64,000 nt of DNA, from assembly GCA_019915135.1 (NCBI GenBank), contig JAHLMK010000012.1, forward strand, positions 868,001-932,000. The letters are read 5' to 3'. Shown here one piece after another: positions 24,723 through 36,791 of this stretch; the stretch's first letter is position 1, and the number at the start of each line of letters is the position of its first letter. A model generated the notes under the pieces. The model made no database searches and had not been told where the DNA came from. It saw only the letters and a list, made by a program, of their open reading frames with translations. The position numbers were made by a program, and so were the translations under genes. This DNA is from Strobilurus pachycystidiatus. Taxonomy: Eukaryota; Basidiomycota; Agaricomycetes; Agaricales; Physalacriaceae.

Positions 24723-25700
24723 GGTGGTAAGAAGAAGAAAGATTGGCTAGGGGCCGACTTGCTTCCGTTCAGGAAACGTTTTATGTTTTTTCCTTACCAG
24801 GGTTAGGGTTCCCTCGCACGGTCTCGCACGCCGCGCTTCCTGCATCTGTCCTGCATCGATGTGCCTCGTCTTCTCCATCTTTGTACGACATTGTCGCGAA
24901 AACTGGAGCTGAAGAACGCGCTACCAACGCGGCCGAAAGACAGCCGTGAAGGTATCGTGCAAGCTGTCTTTCTGACTAGCTCTAAGTTACATCAAAATCC
25001 AGGACTTTTAATGTATTACGTTGTGTCGGGCTATTGGGTGCGGAGTCTCTGATACCACATCTCAATGTACTACTAGTCGCAGTCTGTGCCGCCACTAAAA
25101 CCCTTCAAGAGCCGACTCAAAAAGACCGACGCGACTAGGCCGAGGGCGAGACTCTACTGTGATGCAGGGTCTTTGTGATCCCACTCGACGGCGATCATGA
25201 CGCCTCAGTCAAGATTTGAAGACACAGACGCGCACAAGTGTTCACTGGCTTCAAGTCCACTAAAAAGTACGTCGTGGAAGGCACGAGTTGAACGTTTTGA
25301 GAATGCAATAATAGCAAGTATTGCCAACGACTTCAGTCCGAACGTTCTTGGCGCGAGGGCGGCACAAGTGACAAGAATACGCTGCAAGCTGCTTTAATCA
25401 CATCGTGAGTTCAAACGCGTCATCTCACTGCTGGCTATAGTTGAAGGACTTCTAAATGGTTTCCGATACATATCCCGTTCATCTCATTTACGATCTTGAT
25501 CCCGCCCTTGACCTTGAGGCTTATGACTGAGAGTACCAGTCTCAGCGTTTACACGCATGCACAGATCTTACAGAAGTTGAAACCTCTGTTCGAGTCTGAA
25601 TAATCTGGATATAGTCCGTTACGTCAATGGTGAGGCGGGTTTACCAGTAAGACAGGGCAGATTCGATTGAAGATAGTAGCAGGTATACTTGGTTGGAGCA
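24723..25700. other. Intergenic; right part belongs to a duplicated unit
   Basis: No convincing gene. About 25470-25690 resembles 28090-28330 (both carry CTTATGAC, a TACACGCAT block and a CAGATTCGA/CAGACTCGA block), so the tandem duplication of the hydrolase genes included roughly 230 bp of 3' flank. Confidence 0.55.
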
Positions 25701-27580
25701 TTACTTCAATAGCCTTAGTTGTGTTGAGGAGTTTGTACTAACAACCTTGGCCATCGAACCTTTGATAACGGATTTCTCTACCGAGTTGGGACCGATGGTT
25801 CCACGACGCATGCGGCCATGCGGAGCGATCTCGGTCAAAGGTGCAGATTCTGGTATCGGTAGTGGTTTGTCTCGCGGCTCTGACCTTTGTTTCGAGCTCT
25901 GAGCAAACGTGCCAGCATAGGAAATCCCGTCTTCGCCACTGCTGAACCAATGTTCCTCCTTTCGTTCAGAGAATCTATGTGAAGGAGTGTGAGGGAAAGA
26001 AACACGACAAACGCAGAAGATGCACGTACTTTCGTATGGGACGACCGTTAGCGTCGAGTGGAGATACTGTGGAATCCACGTTCTTGCAAAACGCCGCAAG
26101 TTCCTCGGCTTGCTTGTGAATAAGTTCCGGCGGTAAGGTGCAGAAGGAGAGCGGCGACATCGGGTCGCGATTTGCGATCATGGCGTCCTTCCCTTCGTGC
26201 GCCTCGGAAAGTTTCTGTAGAGCGTCGGCCATGCGCTCGCGAATGTCCACTTGAGGTAAAGGGACAGTGGGCAGTAGCGGTTGTTGTTTGAGAAATTTGG
26301 TGAAGACTTGAGTGACTATCGAGGTGTTGCTAGTGAACAATGCCAGTGACCCGGATGCGCCTGTGGAGGTCAGGACCTGTACATGAAGGACGCCACATAA
26401 CTTCGTACCTTTGACAGTATATAGAATGGCGCCAGGTTCAGGTACACCTGTAAGACGACCCCTCAGGTCCTCTGCATATTTGATTGGCGCAGTATCACAT
26501 CGGTCTCCCTTACAATAGCGTAAGAACATCATATGTAGAAAATAGTACAGAAGGCACTTACATGCATAAGCAGAACCGGGCAGGTTATGCCCTTGAGCAC
26601 ATCACTTGTTAGAGGTTGACGCTGCGATTGACATCGGTATTCATCAACCCAGACGCTTTTCAGAAACATACATGAATAAAAAGATTGCGCGTCCCTATCG
26701 CCCGAGGTCTTCGTTGCGGAGGAGACTGTACCTGCCAATACGCCACTAGCTGCTCGCAAAATCAGACACCGACGTGTTCCTTGGTCAAATCATGCGTACA
26801 TCGTCCATCAGGTCTGAATCGCAATCCTACTGGATTGTCAGCGCGGTTCGGCAGAGGGCTCCAAATACGTACCCGCCCAGCTATAAATCGGATAAATTCC
26901 TTTCCAGCCAATTCCATCGTTTCTAAATCATCTGGAAAGCACCACTTGTCTACCATTTCTTCGATTGCCGCGTAGACCCAGCTCAGCCTATTAGTATTAT
27001 ACCGTAAGGGTCAGGGAAGTACGGAGAAGCAGATGGGATAAATGACTGACTCGATCTGTGAAGGGATGTTGCACAGTGTGAGGCTGGCGCACATATCTGG
27101 GAAGCTGGCGACCAATGAATGAAAAGAGGTGACAGATGTTTTGGGACGAAACATGCGCACAGGTAGGCAAAGCGCAGAGCACAATTGATTGATATAGTGT
27201 CATGTGCTAGTATATGACTTTTGGGGAGGCGGAGTTTCTGCATGGGCGCGTTTGAGAACCACAGGGCCTCGGGAGAGCAACGCACGCACCATATGGCATA
27301 GCGCCAAATCCGCAGCATCCACCCAACTGTCGTGGCGCGACGTTGGTCGAGAGGTCGACTTTCCGGCGAGACGCATGTCGAAGGCAATGATATTATAATG
27401 TGCGCGCAGCCTGGGATCTCCAAGCTGGCTCTCCAGCCACGAGATATCGAGGGCAAAAGGCGGAAGCATGATCACAGTCGCCTTGTTCTCGTCGAATCCG
27501 CCGACATTGCCAAACGGACTATTCGTGTAGTAGAAGATGGAGGCATAATCGTCGTCGGTGTAAAGATCCACATAAGGCAT
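25701..27580 (-). CDS. Alpha/beta-hydrolase-fold protein, tandem copy 1
   Basis: Starts MPYVDLYTDDDYASIFYYTNS at ATG 27580. VIMLPPFALDISWLESQ (about 27470-27420) gives strand and oxyanion-hole features, and YNIIAFDMRLAGKST (about 27395-27350) the next strand. After an intron, HILAHDTISINCALRFAYL (about 27210-27150) is at the nucleophile-elbow position, with His-Asp where serine hydrolases have Gly-x-Ser, reminiscent of epoxide-hydrolase and haloalkane-dehalogenase elbows. FPDMCASLTLCNIPSQ follows (about 27105-27055). Later exons include KGITCPVLLMH (about 26600-26570) and KYAEDLRGRLTGVPEPGA (about 26480-26440). They also carry a long helical/disordered C-terminal region that ends at 25701 (GRMRRGTIGPNSVEKSVIKGSM), beyond the usual catalytic fold. 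No signal peptide is seen; substrate unknown. Near-identical in plan to the gene at 28.3-30.2 kb. Confidence 0.75.
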
Positions 27581-28337
27581 AGTAGTTGTGTTGAATTTTC
27601 ATCAACGACGCTGGGGAGCGAATGGGAGGAGATGGGAGCAACGAGCAACGAAGCGACAGGGACGCGGTCTGTCCATGATAATTAAGTTCAGAAAAAACCC
27701 TGCAAATTAAAGTGGGGGCGAGATGATCCTGAGCGCTGAGCTGCTGAAGCTACGCGAGCTTGCAAACGGCTATGTGAGTGTCCGATGATGCAATGTGTAG
27801 TGGAAGCTATGGCGAGAGTCTTAGCCAGTACCGATCACGGCAGTCAAGATGGCGGCCGCGGCCAACATTGAGCTTGACATTGACATTGAGGTTGAAAGTG
27901 AGGAAGTACGGAATAGCGTGTCGAATTGGGTGTCACATGGTCGGTCCATGTAAACATTCGGGGCAGGCTGAGGTTGTTGTTCTAGCATCATCATGATCCG
28001 AGTCGAGGAGGACATTCCTACCGTTCTCAACCGTTGTACTCTTTGGTATGAAGTTCCTTACTACAATCGTTGTATCCCTCGTCTGTATGTCTCGGTCAAT
28101 CATAGTCACTATGAATTATCATGATCCCGGTCTTCAAGAACCTTGTGGCTTATGACCGACGGTGGCCAACACGATCAGCCTCAGCCTTCTACACGCATAC
28201 ATGAATTATACAGAACCTTTGTTCCTGTCTGCAGATATTATATGTACATAATCCGGTATCATACATGATGGCTAGGCGGTGGGTGATTACAGGAAACATA
28301 GGCAGACTCGAATGAAGATGAGAGCAAGTCCGACGGA
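27581..28337. other. Spacer between tandem hydrolase genes
   Basis: The right half (about 28090-28337) is the duplicated 3' flank shared with 25.47-25.70 kb. The left half holds the promoter of copy 1. No gene is seen. Confidence 0.55.
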
Positions 28338-30199
28338 TTACTTCAATAGCCTCCCTATTGATGTTGAGGAGTTTGAACTAACAACTTTGGCCATCGAACC
28401 TTTGATAATGCCTTTCTCTACCGAGTTGGGTCCGATGGTACCACGACGCATGCGGCCATGCTCGGCGATGTCGAGAGGCTCAGATTGTGGATACGGGAGC
28501 GGTTTTTCGGGCGGCTCTGACTTTTGTTTCGAGCTATGGCCGATCGTGCCAGCATAGGAAAGTCCGTCTTCGCCGCTGCTAAACCAATGGTCCTCCTTTC
28601 GTTCAGAGAATCTATGTAGAGGATTGTGAGTGAGGGAGACAGGCCATCGCACTAGGTACACGCACTTTCGTAGAGGACGACCGTTAGCGTCGAGGGGAGA
28701 TACCAAGTTTGCGTTCTTGCGATACGCCGCAAGTTGATCGGCTTGCTTCTGGATGATTTCCGGCGGTAGAATGCAGAAGGAGAGAGGCGACATCGGGTCG
28801 CGGTTTACGATCATGGCGTCCTTTAGTTCGGGCGTCTCGGAGAGCTTCTGAAGAGCATCGGCCATGCGTTCGCGAATGTCCACTTGCAGTATAGGGACAG
28901 TAGGTATTGGGGTTTGTTGTTTGAGGAACTTGGTGAATACTTGAGTGACTATCGAGATGTTGCTAGTGAACAACGCCAGTGACCCGGATGCACCTATGGA
29001 GGTCAGGAAGTGTACACGAAAGACGCCACATAACTTCGTACCTTTGACAGTATATAGAATGGCGCCAGGTTCAGGTACACCTGTGAGACGGCTTCTTAGT
29101 TCCTCTACATATTTAAGTGGCGCAGTATCACAGCGATCCCCCTTACAATGACGTGAATAGTCTAAGAGGATAGCACAGATGGCACTTACCTGCATGAGCA
29201 GAACCGGGCAGGTTATACCCTTAAGCATATCACTTGGCAGAGGTTGACGCTGCCGTTGAGATTAGTATTTGAGACTCAACCCTTTCCGAACAACGTACAT
29301 GAATAAAGAGGTTACACATCTGTAGTGACCGAACTTTTCGTGGTGGAGAATACTGTACCTGCCAATACGCCACTAGCTGCTCAGAAAATCAGAGCCTGGG
29401 GTGTTTCACGGTAGAATCATGCGCACATCGTCCAAAAGGTCCGAATCACAATCCTTTTGAAGTGTTAGCGTGATTCGCCTGAGGCTGGAATAGACCAACC
29501 GGTCCAGCTAAGAATCGTATTCCATCCTTCCCTGCCATTTCCATCGATTGTAAGTCTGTCGAGAAGCACCACTGTTCAACCAACTCTTCAACTGCCCCAA
29601 AGACCCAGCGCAACCTATTGAATCATAGGGGTCAGGAAAGTACGCGGGAGCGGATGGTATACATAACCTACTCAGTCTGTGGAGGGATGTTGCACAATGT
29701 AAGGCTGGCACACATCTCTGGGAATCTAGTGACAAATTAGCAGAGAAGTCGAATGTTTGTGAAGCGAAACATGCGCACAGGTAGGCAAAGCGAAGAGCAC
29801 AGTTGACTGATGTGTTGTCGTGTGCTAGTATATGACTCTTAGGGAGGCGGAGTTTCTACATGGGAGCTCTTGAGTATAGACGGAGGTTGGAGAAGACAAA
29901 GCACGCACCATATGGCATAGCGCCAAATCCGCGGCATCCACCCACCCGTCGTGCCGCGACGTTGGTCGGGAGTTCGACTTTCCGAAGAGCCGCATGTCGA
30001 AGGCGATGATATTATGATGTGCGTGCAGCCTAGGATCTCCGAACTGGTTCTCCAGCCACGAAGAGTCGAGCGAAAAGGGCGGAAGCATGATCACCGTCGC
30101 CTTGTCCTTGTCAAACCCGCCGACGTTGCCAAACGGACTGTTCGTGTAGTAGAAAATGGAGGCATAATCGTCGTCGGAGTAGAGATCCACATAAGGCAT
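28338..30199 (-). CDS. Alpha/beta-hydrolase-fold protein, tandem copy 2
   Basis: Same exon plan as copy 1. MPYVDLYSDDDYASIFYYTNS starts at 30199; VIMLPPFSLDSSWLENQ, NIIAFDMRLFGKSNS, and an elbow SHILAHDNTSVNCALRFAYL (about 29835-29775) keep the His-Asp pair of copy 1. The C-terminal exons (about 29228-28338) carry KGITCPVLLMQ, KYVEELRSRLTGVPEPGA and the tail GRMRRGTIGPNSVEKGIIKGSM. An intron at about 28615-28670 (GTGCGT..TAG) happens to be open in frame, so a naive reading would include it. Compared with copy 1 there are many substitutions but no stops in the exons inspected. Both copies therefore look functional, and the duplication is not brand new. Substrate is unknown, and the pairing in tandem suggests local expansion rather than an operon-like function. 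Confidence 0.75.
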
Positions 30200-30678
30200 A
30201 TTGGTGCAGTTGGTCCCACATCCAACTGTGCTGGCGAACGAATGGAGTGAACAACGGACCGAGCTCTGTCGCGGTTGGAGCGCATAATAATTTCAAGTCA
30301 ACCCTGGAAGAGGCTGTGATCGGCCTCTAAAAATGCACCGTACCTTGTTGCCTTCCAAGGCCACGTTGGGCGATCCTCTTCGATCTTCAATGGTCTAGGC
30401 CTTGACAAGGCAGGCGCTTTGACTTGTTCCAGCTACATACGTTACTGACTATGTAGCGTAGCGCACTGTGTTGGTGTACTTCTACTATCCTACGTCTGCC
30501 CCACGCTGCCCCATACTTATCGTCCTGGAGAAAGGTACCTATGTCTCGGTTCCATCTTTGAAATGCATTACTTATGCCGCGGGTGCAAAGTTCACCTCCT
30601 ATATACTATCTCGCCGAATAATTCGCGACACCAGGCGACAGCACGCACTGATAGATAAGTAGATCCTGGTCTGATCCA
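30200..30678. other. Intergenic, nothing recognised
   Basis: Promoter side of hydrolase copy 2 and 3' side of the next minus-strand gene. Short frames only. Confidence 0.5.
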
Positions 30679-31807
30679 TCACTCCGGTTGTGAAGATAGA
30701 TCTTCTACAACTTGCACGATACGCTGCTGTCGCTACAGAGTCGGAGGTCAGATGCTTCCTTCATATAACTGATTGAGTTTGTGGACTCACTTCCCGATCA
30801 GCGGGCTCGGTAGTGGGGAACATTGTGGGCACGCCGGCCAAAGCCAAACGTTCCTGCTGCTGGGACACTAGGTTATCCCATAGCGGTAGAACACGCTCCG
30901 AGTGAAAACGGTCAAGTTCCTTCCGGTACGCATCAGACAGCATCTGTCCATGACAGCTTGAAGTCGAGCTCACGCGCCGGAACACACAGATCTACTCACA
31001 TCAGCTTCGTGTTTTGTCATTTCGGCACCAATGATGCCAGCTCTGTGGTTCGGTTGTAACGGCGAGAACGAGACGTGGATGGGAACGCACACACCTCGTC
31101 TTGGCGGCTTTCAACTTGTCCTCGTACTTTATCCTCACGTCCGCACGTTCATCCCACAACCTTCGTTCAAGATCATCCTGCTCCTTTTTGAGCTGTGTAC
31201 GGTGGGTCAGTACGGTAAAATCATGAATGCCTGATCGGAAGACATCAAGCACCTGTCTGATCGTCTCAATGAAGTGAGGATCCTGCGATAATTGCGCAAG
31301 AACAGGCAGAGCCTGTGCGTAGGAGTAACCCCGTCTATCCTCCGGAGCGGGAGTAATGCTTATTGAAGGGTGAGTCAAAGCCTGGACTCGAGCCTCCTGG
31401 CCGTCAGCGGCCCGAGCAATAGGCTTTGGACACACGTCACGAAAAGAGGAGTGAGCAAGGGCAGATTCAGAAGGTGGCGGGCCTGATTGTAACTGGGCCA
31501 GGAGAGATTCAACGGTCACGGCCGAGTCTGAGGTAGGAGGTGCTTCATGCTCGAAGGTAGGCCGCTGTGTGGAAGATTCCGGGGTAGAGGTTGCTCTGGG
31601 TGTCGGAGCATCACCTAGGGTTTGAGCAGCAGAAAGGCTATCTGAGGCGGATGATCCCTGAGAGGCATTCAGTGCGGTGGCGGCGTCCTTCCATGCTTGC
31701 GAAGACTGAAGGCTGGCCAAGAGAGCTGCTACGCCTACAGGATCCTTTTCGCGAAGTCAAATGAGATCGAGTCATGGCCTTCGTGGGGAACATACATTTA
31801 TGTTCAT
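30679..31807 (-). CDS. Conserved-looking protein with C-terminal helical domain, unknown function
   Basis: A small first exon (MNIN, ATG at 31807) joins across a 51-nt GTATGT..AAG intron to DPVGVAALLASLQSSQAWKD (about 31750-31690). A Ser/Pro/Ala-rich low-complexity stretch runs to about 31400, then YAQALPVLAQLSQDPHFIETI (about 31320-31260) and a coiled coil, HRTQLKKEQDDLERRLWDERADVRIKYEDKLKAAKTR (about 31215-31105). Two introns later MLSDAYRKELDRFHSERVLPLWDNL and QQERLALAGVPTMFPT (about 30945-30830) follow, and the last exon ends QQRIVQVVEDLSSQPE at 30679. All five splice junctions keep frame with GT..AG borders. The motif LGVPTMF/AGVPTMF near the C-terminus seems to be a family signature in basidiomycetes, but I cannot name a function. 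Predicted soluble. Confidence 0.75.
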
Positions 31808-32831
31808 TGCAGGGACGGGCGCGGGGCCGATGTTTGTTGTGCCCCGGTTGTGTCCAGCAAGGTGGTCAAAAACAGGAAGGCAACGCGTCGATTTCCTGAT
31901 CGCGTCTGCCGAGTCACTAAATGACTCGGCACAACCTCGGCAGTTGCCTAATCAGACAGCGGAGCGACCGACGCGCGCGCATCAATTGGTCGCGTCCTAG
32001 TCTACGGGCAATCCCGAGCAAAAATTAAGCGCAGTGCCTCGATGCAGATGACGTGACTGTTTCCGATTGACAGCAACCCGTTGCTGGGCGGGGCGAGTCG
32101 CTTGCAACTATTATGTGTAAGCGTCGGGTGTGTGTCGAGTAATACGCTTATGTACATGTAGCAATTGAAACAAGAACAGAGCGCCTGGTGTTTGATCCCG
32201 CCCTCGCTCGCCGACGCCAAGGAATACTTTGACGGTGTGGAAAGGAGAATAGCAGTAGACTTAGGAGAGCCTGGGCGCTACATAGCGCGTCAGATCCGTC
32301 AGAGTCACAAGTCATTTGGTGCATGTGTGCCTTTGGAAATGAACCCTGCCTTGCGGTTGTACCGTTACGGTAAGAACTCAGATGCAAGGAGTCAAGGGCT
32401 CGTGTCGTTTTATCGCAGATGAACATGAGGCGGGAAAACAAATGAAGCCTGCCCTTTCGAGAGATAAGTTCCTGAAGCCCTGTGGACACGTCCTGGCTAG
32501 CACTGGGGCATGGCATGGCCCCTCCGAACACGATGTGGCGTTTATTGTACAGCACGGTCAGTGCGGAGAGCGGACACTGATTATAGACTGCAGACTGGAT
32601 CTGGACCTTGCTCAAATGCCGATTGCCCGATCCTTTGCGACCAATTGGGCGATTGCGTACGTAATCGAAAGTGTGGGAAAGGAAACTGGTGGTTGCTACC
32701 GGCGTCGTATTTCTTTTCCTTCCATCACTCACCCTCTATCCCGCCGTCCCCACTCCCTTCCTCCATCCTCACGCCCGTCCTAGCCCAGTCCTGCCCTTTT
32801 CTACTTTGTCTCCCTTTGCTACTATTCCGCC
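31808..32831. other. Divergent intergenic region upstream of the RGS gene
   Basis: About 1 kb with overlapping open frames on both strands (for example plus 32382-32783 and minus 32148-32732), none with family features or supporting splice sites. The pyrimidine-rich stretch 32700-32830 directly precedes the RGS start codon, as is typical of fungal promoters. Confidence 0.5.
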
Positions 32832-34960
32832 ATGCCAGCCGACGATCCCCAGGCGAGTTCATCGCACATGATGAAAACCACAAAACGTGGAAGGCCGTTT
32901 CTCAAGGTCTGTCGCCTATCATTTGCGCCCCCACACCCGCGCTGACAGGCGCGACGCCTGCCAGGACACGCTGGATCTCTTCGCAACGCTTATCGTGTCG
33001 TTGGAGCTGTCACCACACAAGCAGTTCTTTAGAACATTCCCGAACTCGTTCTCGACGTATGTGATCCTCTCTTCCCTCCCATACCGGCACTCACACGGGT
33101 CGCCGCTACAGAGACGAGGCTGCGCAGAACCTCGCCTCGCTCAAGTTCTCGCAATCTAATCGTGGCCCGGATCCCAGAGAGCCTTCACGTGTTGTAACGA
33201 CCACTACGACCACGACGTTTTCCATGACCCGCGATATGGCCAAGGCAATGTCCCAACACTTCATGGATGCCCGCCTCATCGAAAATGCCGCCGACCCTTC
33301 GTCCAATCTGTTCAAAGACAGGGGTGTATACGTCCTTACGCCGAAAGGTCTCCACGTTCTCGAGAGGTTCATTAGCAAAAACGGCATAAACTCTGATCAT
33401 CTCCAGCAAGTGTTCGTTACTCAGCCTATATGCATCAAGCTCCTTCACCTCGAGCGGCGCTCTGCCGACGACGAGATCATTGTCACCCAATCTGTCATCA
33501 CCGCCCTGTTCCGCCGCTTCGTCGGCCGGAGCCCCAACTATCCCTCTTCCACCCAGCCGCCGTCCGACGCCTTCCAACGGTACAACGAGCGCTCGAAGGG
33601 TGTCTCCCTCATGGACGTGACAGAGCGTGCGCAGCCGCTCGCTGGCAAGGGTCCGCACACACACAAGAATTGCTTTGCCGCTGTCACTGCGCTGGAGTGG
33701 TTATGCGACTTTACATCCGTAGTGGGCAGAGAAGAGGCCGCAGAGATGGCGGCGCAGTTTGTGCGCTTCGGGCTCATTGGTTTGGTCAGCGACAAGCGAA
33801 AGAACAATGACTCCGCCATCATTTTCACTGTTCGAGGGTCAACACCCGGTGGTAACTCTCCCGTCCAAGTGCGTCTACGCTAACTTCCATTCCACAATAC
33901 CGTGCTGACTTTCCTCGTTTAGCAACAAGGAGAGTTCCGATGCACCGCGAAGGCCATCTACAAGATCACTGATGAGGGTCGTCGTCTCGCTCATTGGGAC
34001 GGCGTTCGCATGCATGACTCTCCCAACGCCTCGTCCTCGAATCTCGCCACGGAGCGCTCGTCTGTGGACAAGGACCACATCGAGAAAAAGAGTGGAGACG
34101 CCAAGATTCACAGGCGCATCTCGATGGCTGAGAAGTTGAACGCCAGCTACGACGCCTCCGAGAAGAAGACCAACAATCAGAAGGAGAGCAACGCCGAACG
34201 TCTGCGCTATATCCTCGAGGAGCCCGGTCTCCGTTCGCTCTTCCGCGAATTCCTACGGAGCAACTTCTGCGAGGAGAACTTGTCGTTCTGGCTTGACGTT
34301 GAGGACTTCAAGCGGAAGTTCAACATCACCTCTAGTGCCGTCGCCGTCAGTGCCCCTCGTCCTGGTGGCAAGAACACTCCCGGTCAGCAGGCTATGGAAC
34401 GCCACCACGAGTCGTTGATCAACACGGCTTTCGTCATCTACCACACCTACCTTGCTCCATCGAGTCAGTGCGAGCTCAACATCGACCACGGTTTGAGGAA
34501 CGAGCTCTCCAAGTATCTCGAGGACGCTGTCACCAACCTGACTGGCAAAACGTTCCAGGGACGTGTGGAACCGGAGCAAGCGAACGCTTTCAACGCCACT
34601 CAGCTACAAACGATGATCCGGTTGTATGAGCGTATTCAGACGCACGTCTTCCGCTTGATGGCAACCGACTCGGTCCCAAGGGTGCGTTTCGTTTTCTTGT
34701 GTCTCGTCTGTCTGATTTTGTTGATTTGTTGCTGACAGTTTATCAAAACACCGAAATTTTTGGCGATGCGCAACTGGGTCGAGGACTTTGACCCAACTGA
34801 CGACGATGTTCGGCTCCTTACCTCGGCGCCTTCCCAGCCTCCTGGTTTGGAAACACGCGAGGAGAAAGGTGGCGCTTATATCACCATTTCCCAACAAGCA
34901 AGCGAGCGCGCGCAGGGACACCAAGCAGCACCAACCCCGTCAGCATCCGCGTCGCCCTAG
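32832..34960 (+). CDS. Regulator of G-protein signalling with DEP-type N-terminus (Thn1/FlbA/Sst2-like)
   Basis: Accelerates GTP hydrolysis on G-alpha subunits, damping pheromone or nutrient signalling at the plasma membrane. ATG 32832 starts MPADDPQASSSHMMKTTKRG; a 64-nt intron then joins DTLDLFATLIVSLELSPHKQFF (DEP-like region 1). After the next intron come DEAAQNLASLKFSQSNRG, FSMTRDMAKAMSQHFMDARLIENAA and GVYVLTPKGLHVLERF, with the second DEP-like segment around HKNCFAAVTALEWLCDFTSVVGREEA (about 33665-33740). The RGS box starts at LRYILEEPGLRSLFREFLRSNFCEENLSFWLDVEDFK (about 34200-34310) and continues to about 34700 with FNATQLQTMIRLYERIQTHVF. A final intron (about 34683-34738) joins FIKTPKFLAMRNWVEDF, and the gene ends at 34960. 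Order, length and motifs match fungal RGS proteins such as Schizophyllum Thn1 and Aspergillus FlbA. Confidence 0.93.
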
Positions 34961-35644
34961 GATGCACACCTGAATCGGCTTGTTCCCTTTTGCATGGTCT
35001 CCTTCGGACGTTTAATCATGGGCTCTCCTTTCTATCGGCACAACGCATGCTTTTCTACCTCATATGCGGATCTTCTCTCCATTTTTCTTTCATCATCGGC
35101 ACGGCACGTTGAACCCTGGGGGCTCATTATACTTGAAGCTCCATAATCATTTTTTCTCTTCTCTTACAGTTTCTTATCATTCGCCGGCGCATTTTGCACT
35201 TCTGCTGTCCGGTCTTCATCCTACACCTTTCGGCAGTCTGTCGCATCGAAATCCATCTCACTGTAATTTTTAGTACCTTACATGCGCCTCTCTTTACTTA
35301 GTAGGGTTGCCTATCCCACCTAATGAACAACAACAGCCCCGTTGCCTTATTTTAGTTACATGCTACATATGGTTTGCGAAGAATTTAATGCAACCGGAGA
35401 GAATGCGATATATATATAATAACACACGCTGTTCTTCGTATAGTTGAGGATGGGGTCAGGCTGGGAATGATTTCGTGGCGCTGTGATAGGTTCGAGGCGA
35501 TGTGACACTGATAGGTTCGAGGTGAGATCCAGGAACCCACCCGGCACGTCGAGACCCATCCGGAAGTCGTTTCCCACCGGTGATGAAGTACCGACGTGTA
35601 TCCATGTATCGGCCGCCGCTTTCTCCTCTCACACTCTTGCTGCT
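34961..35644. other. Intergenic, T-rich 3' flank and short direct repeat
   Basis: The 3' region of the RGS gene, followed by the upstream region of the cytochrome-b5-like gene. GATAGGTTCGAGG occurs twice about 27 bp apart at 35484-35525. No gene is seen. Confidence 0.5.
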
Positions 35645-36791
35645 ATGTCTTGGGTAAAGGGATTGACTGGCGAAGAGCCAGAACGCTATAGAGAGGATCC
35701 TTCAGCGCCAAAGGTTGACGACCCCTCCATACCGAACCGCAAAGTAGTTGCGAAGGATGCAAACAAGCCTTTCCTTTCGTACGTTCTATCTGTTTCTCAC
35801 TTCCCAACACTGCCGTCATACTTTGCAACCACAACAACAGATACAGGAACTACAAGAATGGACAGGAAAAGCTGCACAACGAATGGCTGGAGCGGAAGAA
35901 GGCACGCGACGAGAAGATTGCGCGGGGCGAGGACGGCGGGCCAGAGGAGCGGGATCCTACCGCGGAAGTCGAGATTGGCTTCCTCTCTCTGCTCAAGTTT
36001 CTCGTCTACACCCTGATCATCGCTGCCCTTGCTGGGAAATTCATAACGGGAAGCTATACCTGGGAATACGAGGGTAAATGGGTGCAGCTCAAGACCTACT
36101 GGCCCGTACGCAGTTGATTCATTCTTACTTTGCGTCCTTTTTATCTCACTCTGCGGCGATTAGTCGGACCAGCGCCTATTCTCCGAACGGCTTCTATCCG
36201 AGTTCGATGGGAGCGCGCCCGGGAGACCTATCTATCTTGCCGTACGCCACCTCGTTCTGCTCGGTGTTGCATTCCATCGCTTACCTGGATAACGCGTGTT
36301 ATGTTTTTAGATTGATGGAGACGTTTATGATGTGACCAAGGGCAAGGCGTATCAGCCTGGAGGATCATACCACATATTGTACGCCGTCGGTTTCCCTTCA
36401 CTGTTCTTCTGTTGTGCCTATCCTGTCCTGACAGGGTTGGCGTCGATGCCGCGCGGGCCTTTGGAACCGGCTGCTTCAAGACTCACCGCACTCATGATCT
36501 ACGAGGCCTTACCGAGGCTGAATTGCGGGTACGGGTTTCTCGTCTGTCTCTGGACTTAAACTTAAGACCGCGCTACAGGGTGTCGAGCACTGGAAGAGTT
36601 TCTATGCCGACCACAAGGACTACTTTAAGGTTGGCCGGGTTTCTCATCCTCCGATAGACCCTGCCAGCCCCATTCCTGAACATTGTGACGAGAAAAAGAG
36701 GAACCAGTCCAGTCCTAAGAAGGACACCAGTGAGCGTCAAGCCGCTGCTGGGGTGGCCAAGAAGAAAGGCCACGACGGAGAAGAGCTGTAG
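35645..36791 (+). CDS. Cytochrome b5-like (MAPR/Dap1-type) heme-binding membrane protein
   Basis: Starts MSWVKGLTGEEPERYREDPS at ATG 35645. After a first intron (about 35780-35840) come NYKNGQEKLHNEWLERKKARDEKIA and a membrane segment LLKFLVYTLIIAALAGKFITG (about 35991-36050). The cytochrome-b5-like fold follows, split by introns: LLSEFDGSAPGRPIYLAI (about 36190-36240), DGDVYDVTKGKAYQPGGSYHIF (about 36315-36375), AGVDAARAFGTGCFKTHRTHDLRGLTEAEL (about 36435-36535), GVEHWKSFYADHKDYFKVGRV (about 36575-36640). It ends with a lysine-rich tail, with the stop at 36789. This pattern is that of membrane-associated progesterone-receptor-component proteins, which bind heme through tyrosines rather than paired histidines and support sterol P450s in the ER. 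Assignment to Dap1 proper is uncertain, since the N-terminal anchor and C-terminal tail are longer. Confidence 0.85.

Noticed and set aside
32148..32732. 194-codon minus-strand frame in the spacer before the RGS gene
   Set aside because: No family features, no splice support, and overlaps equally long frames on the other strand.
35484..35525. Repeated GGTTCGAGG, resembling a tRNA T-loop
   Set aside because: No acceptor stem or anticodon arm can be formed around either copy.
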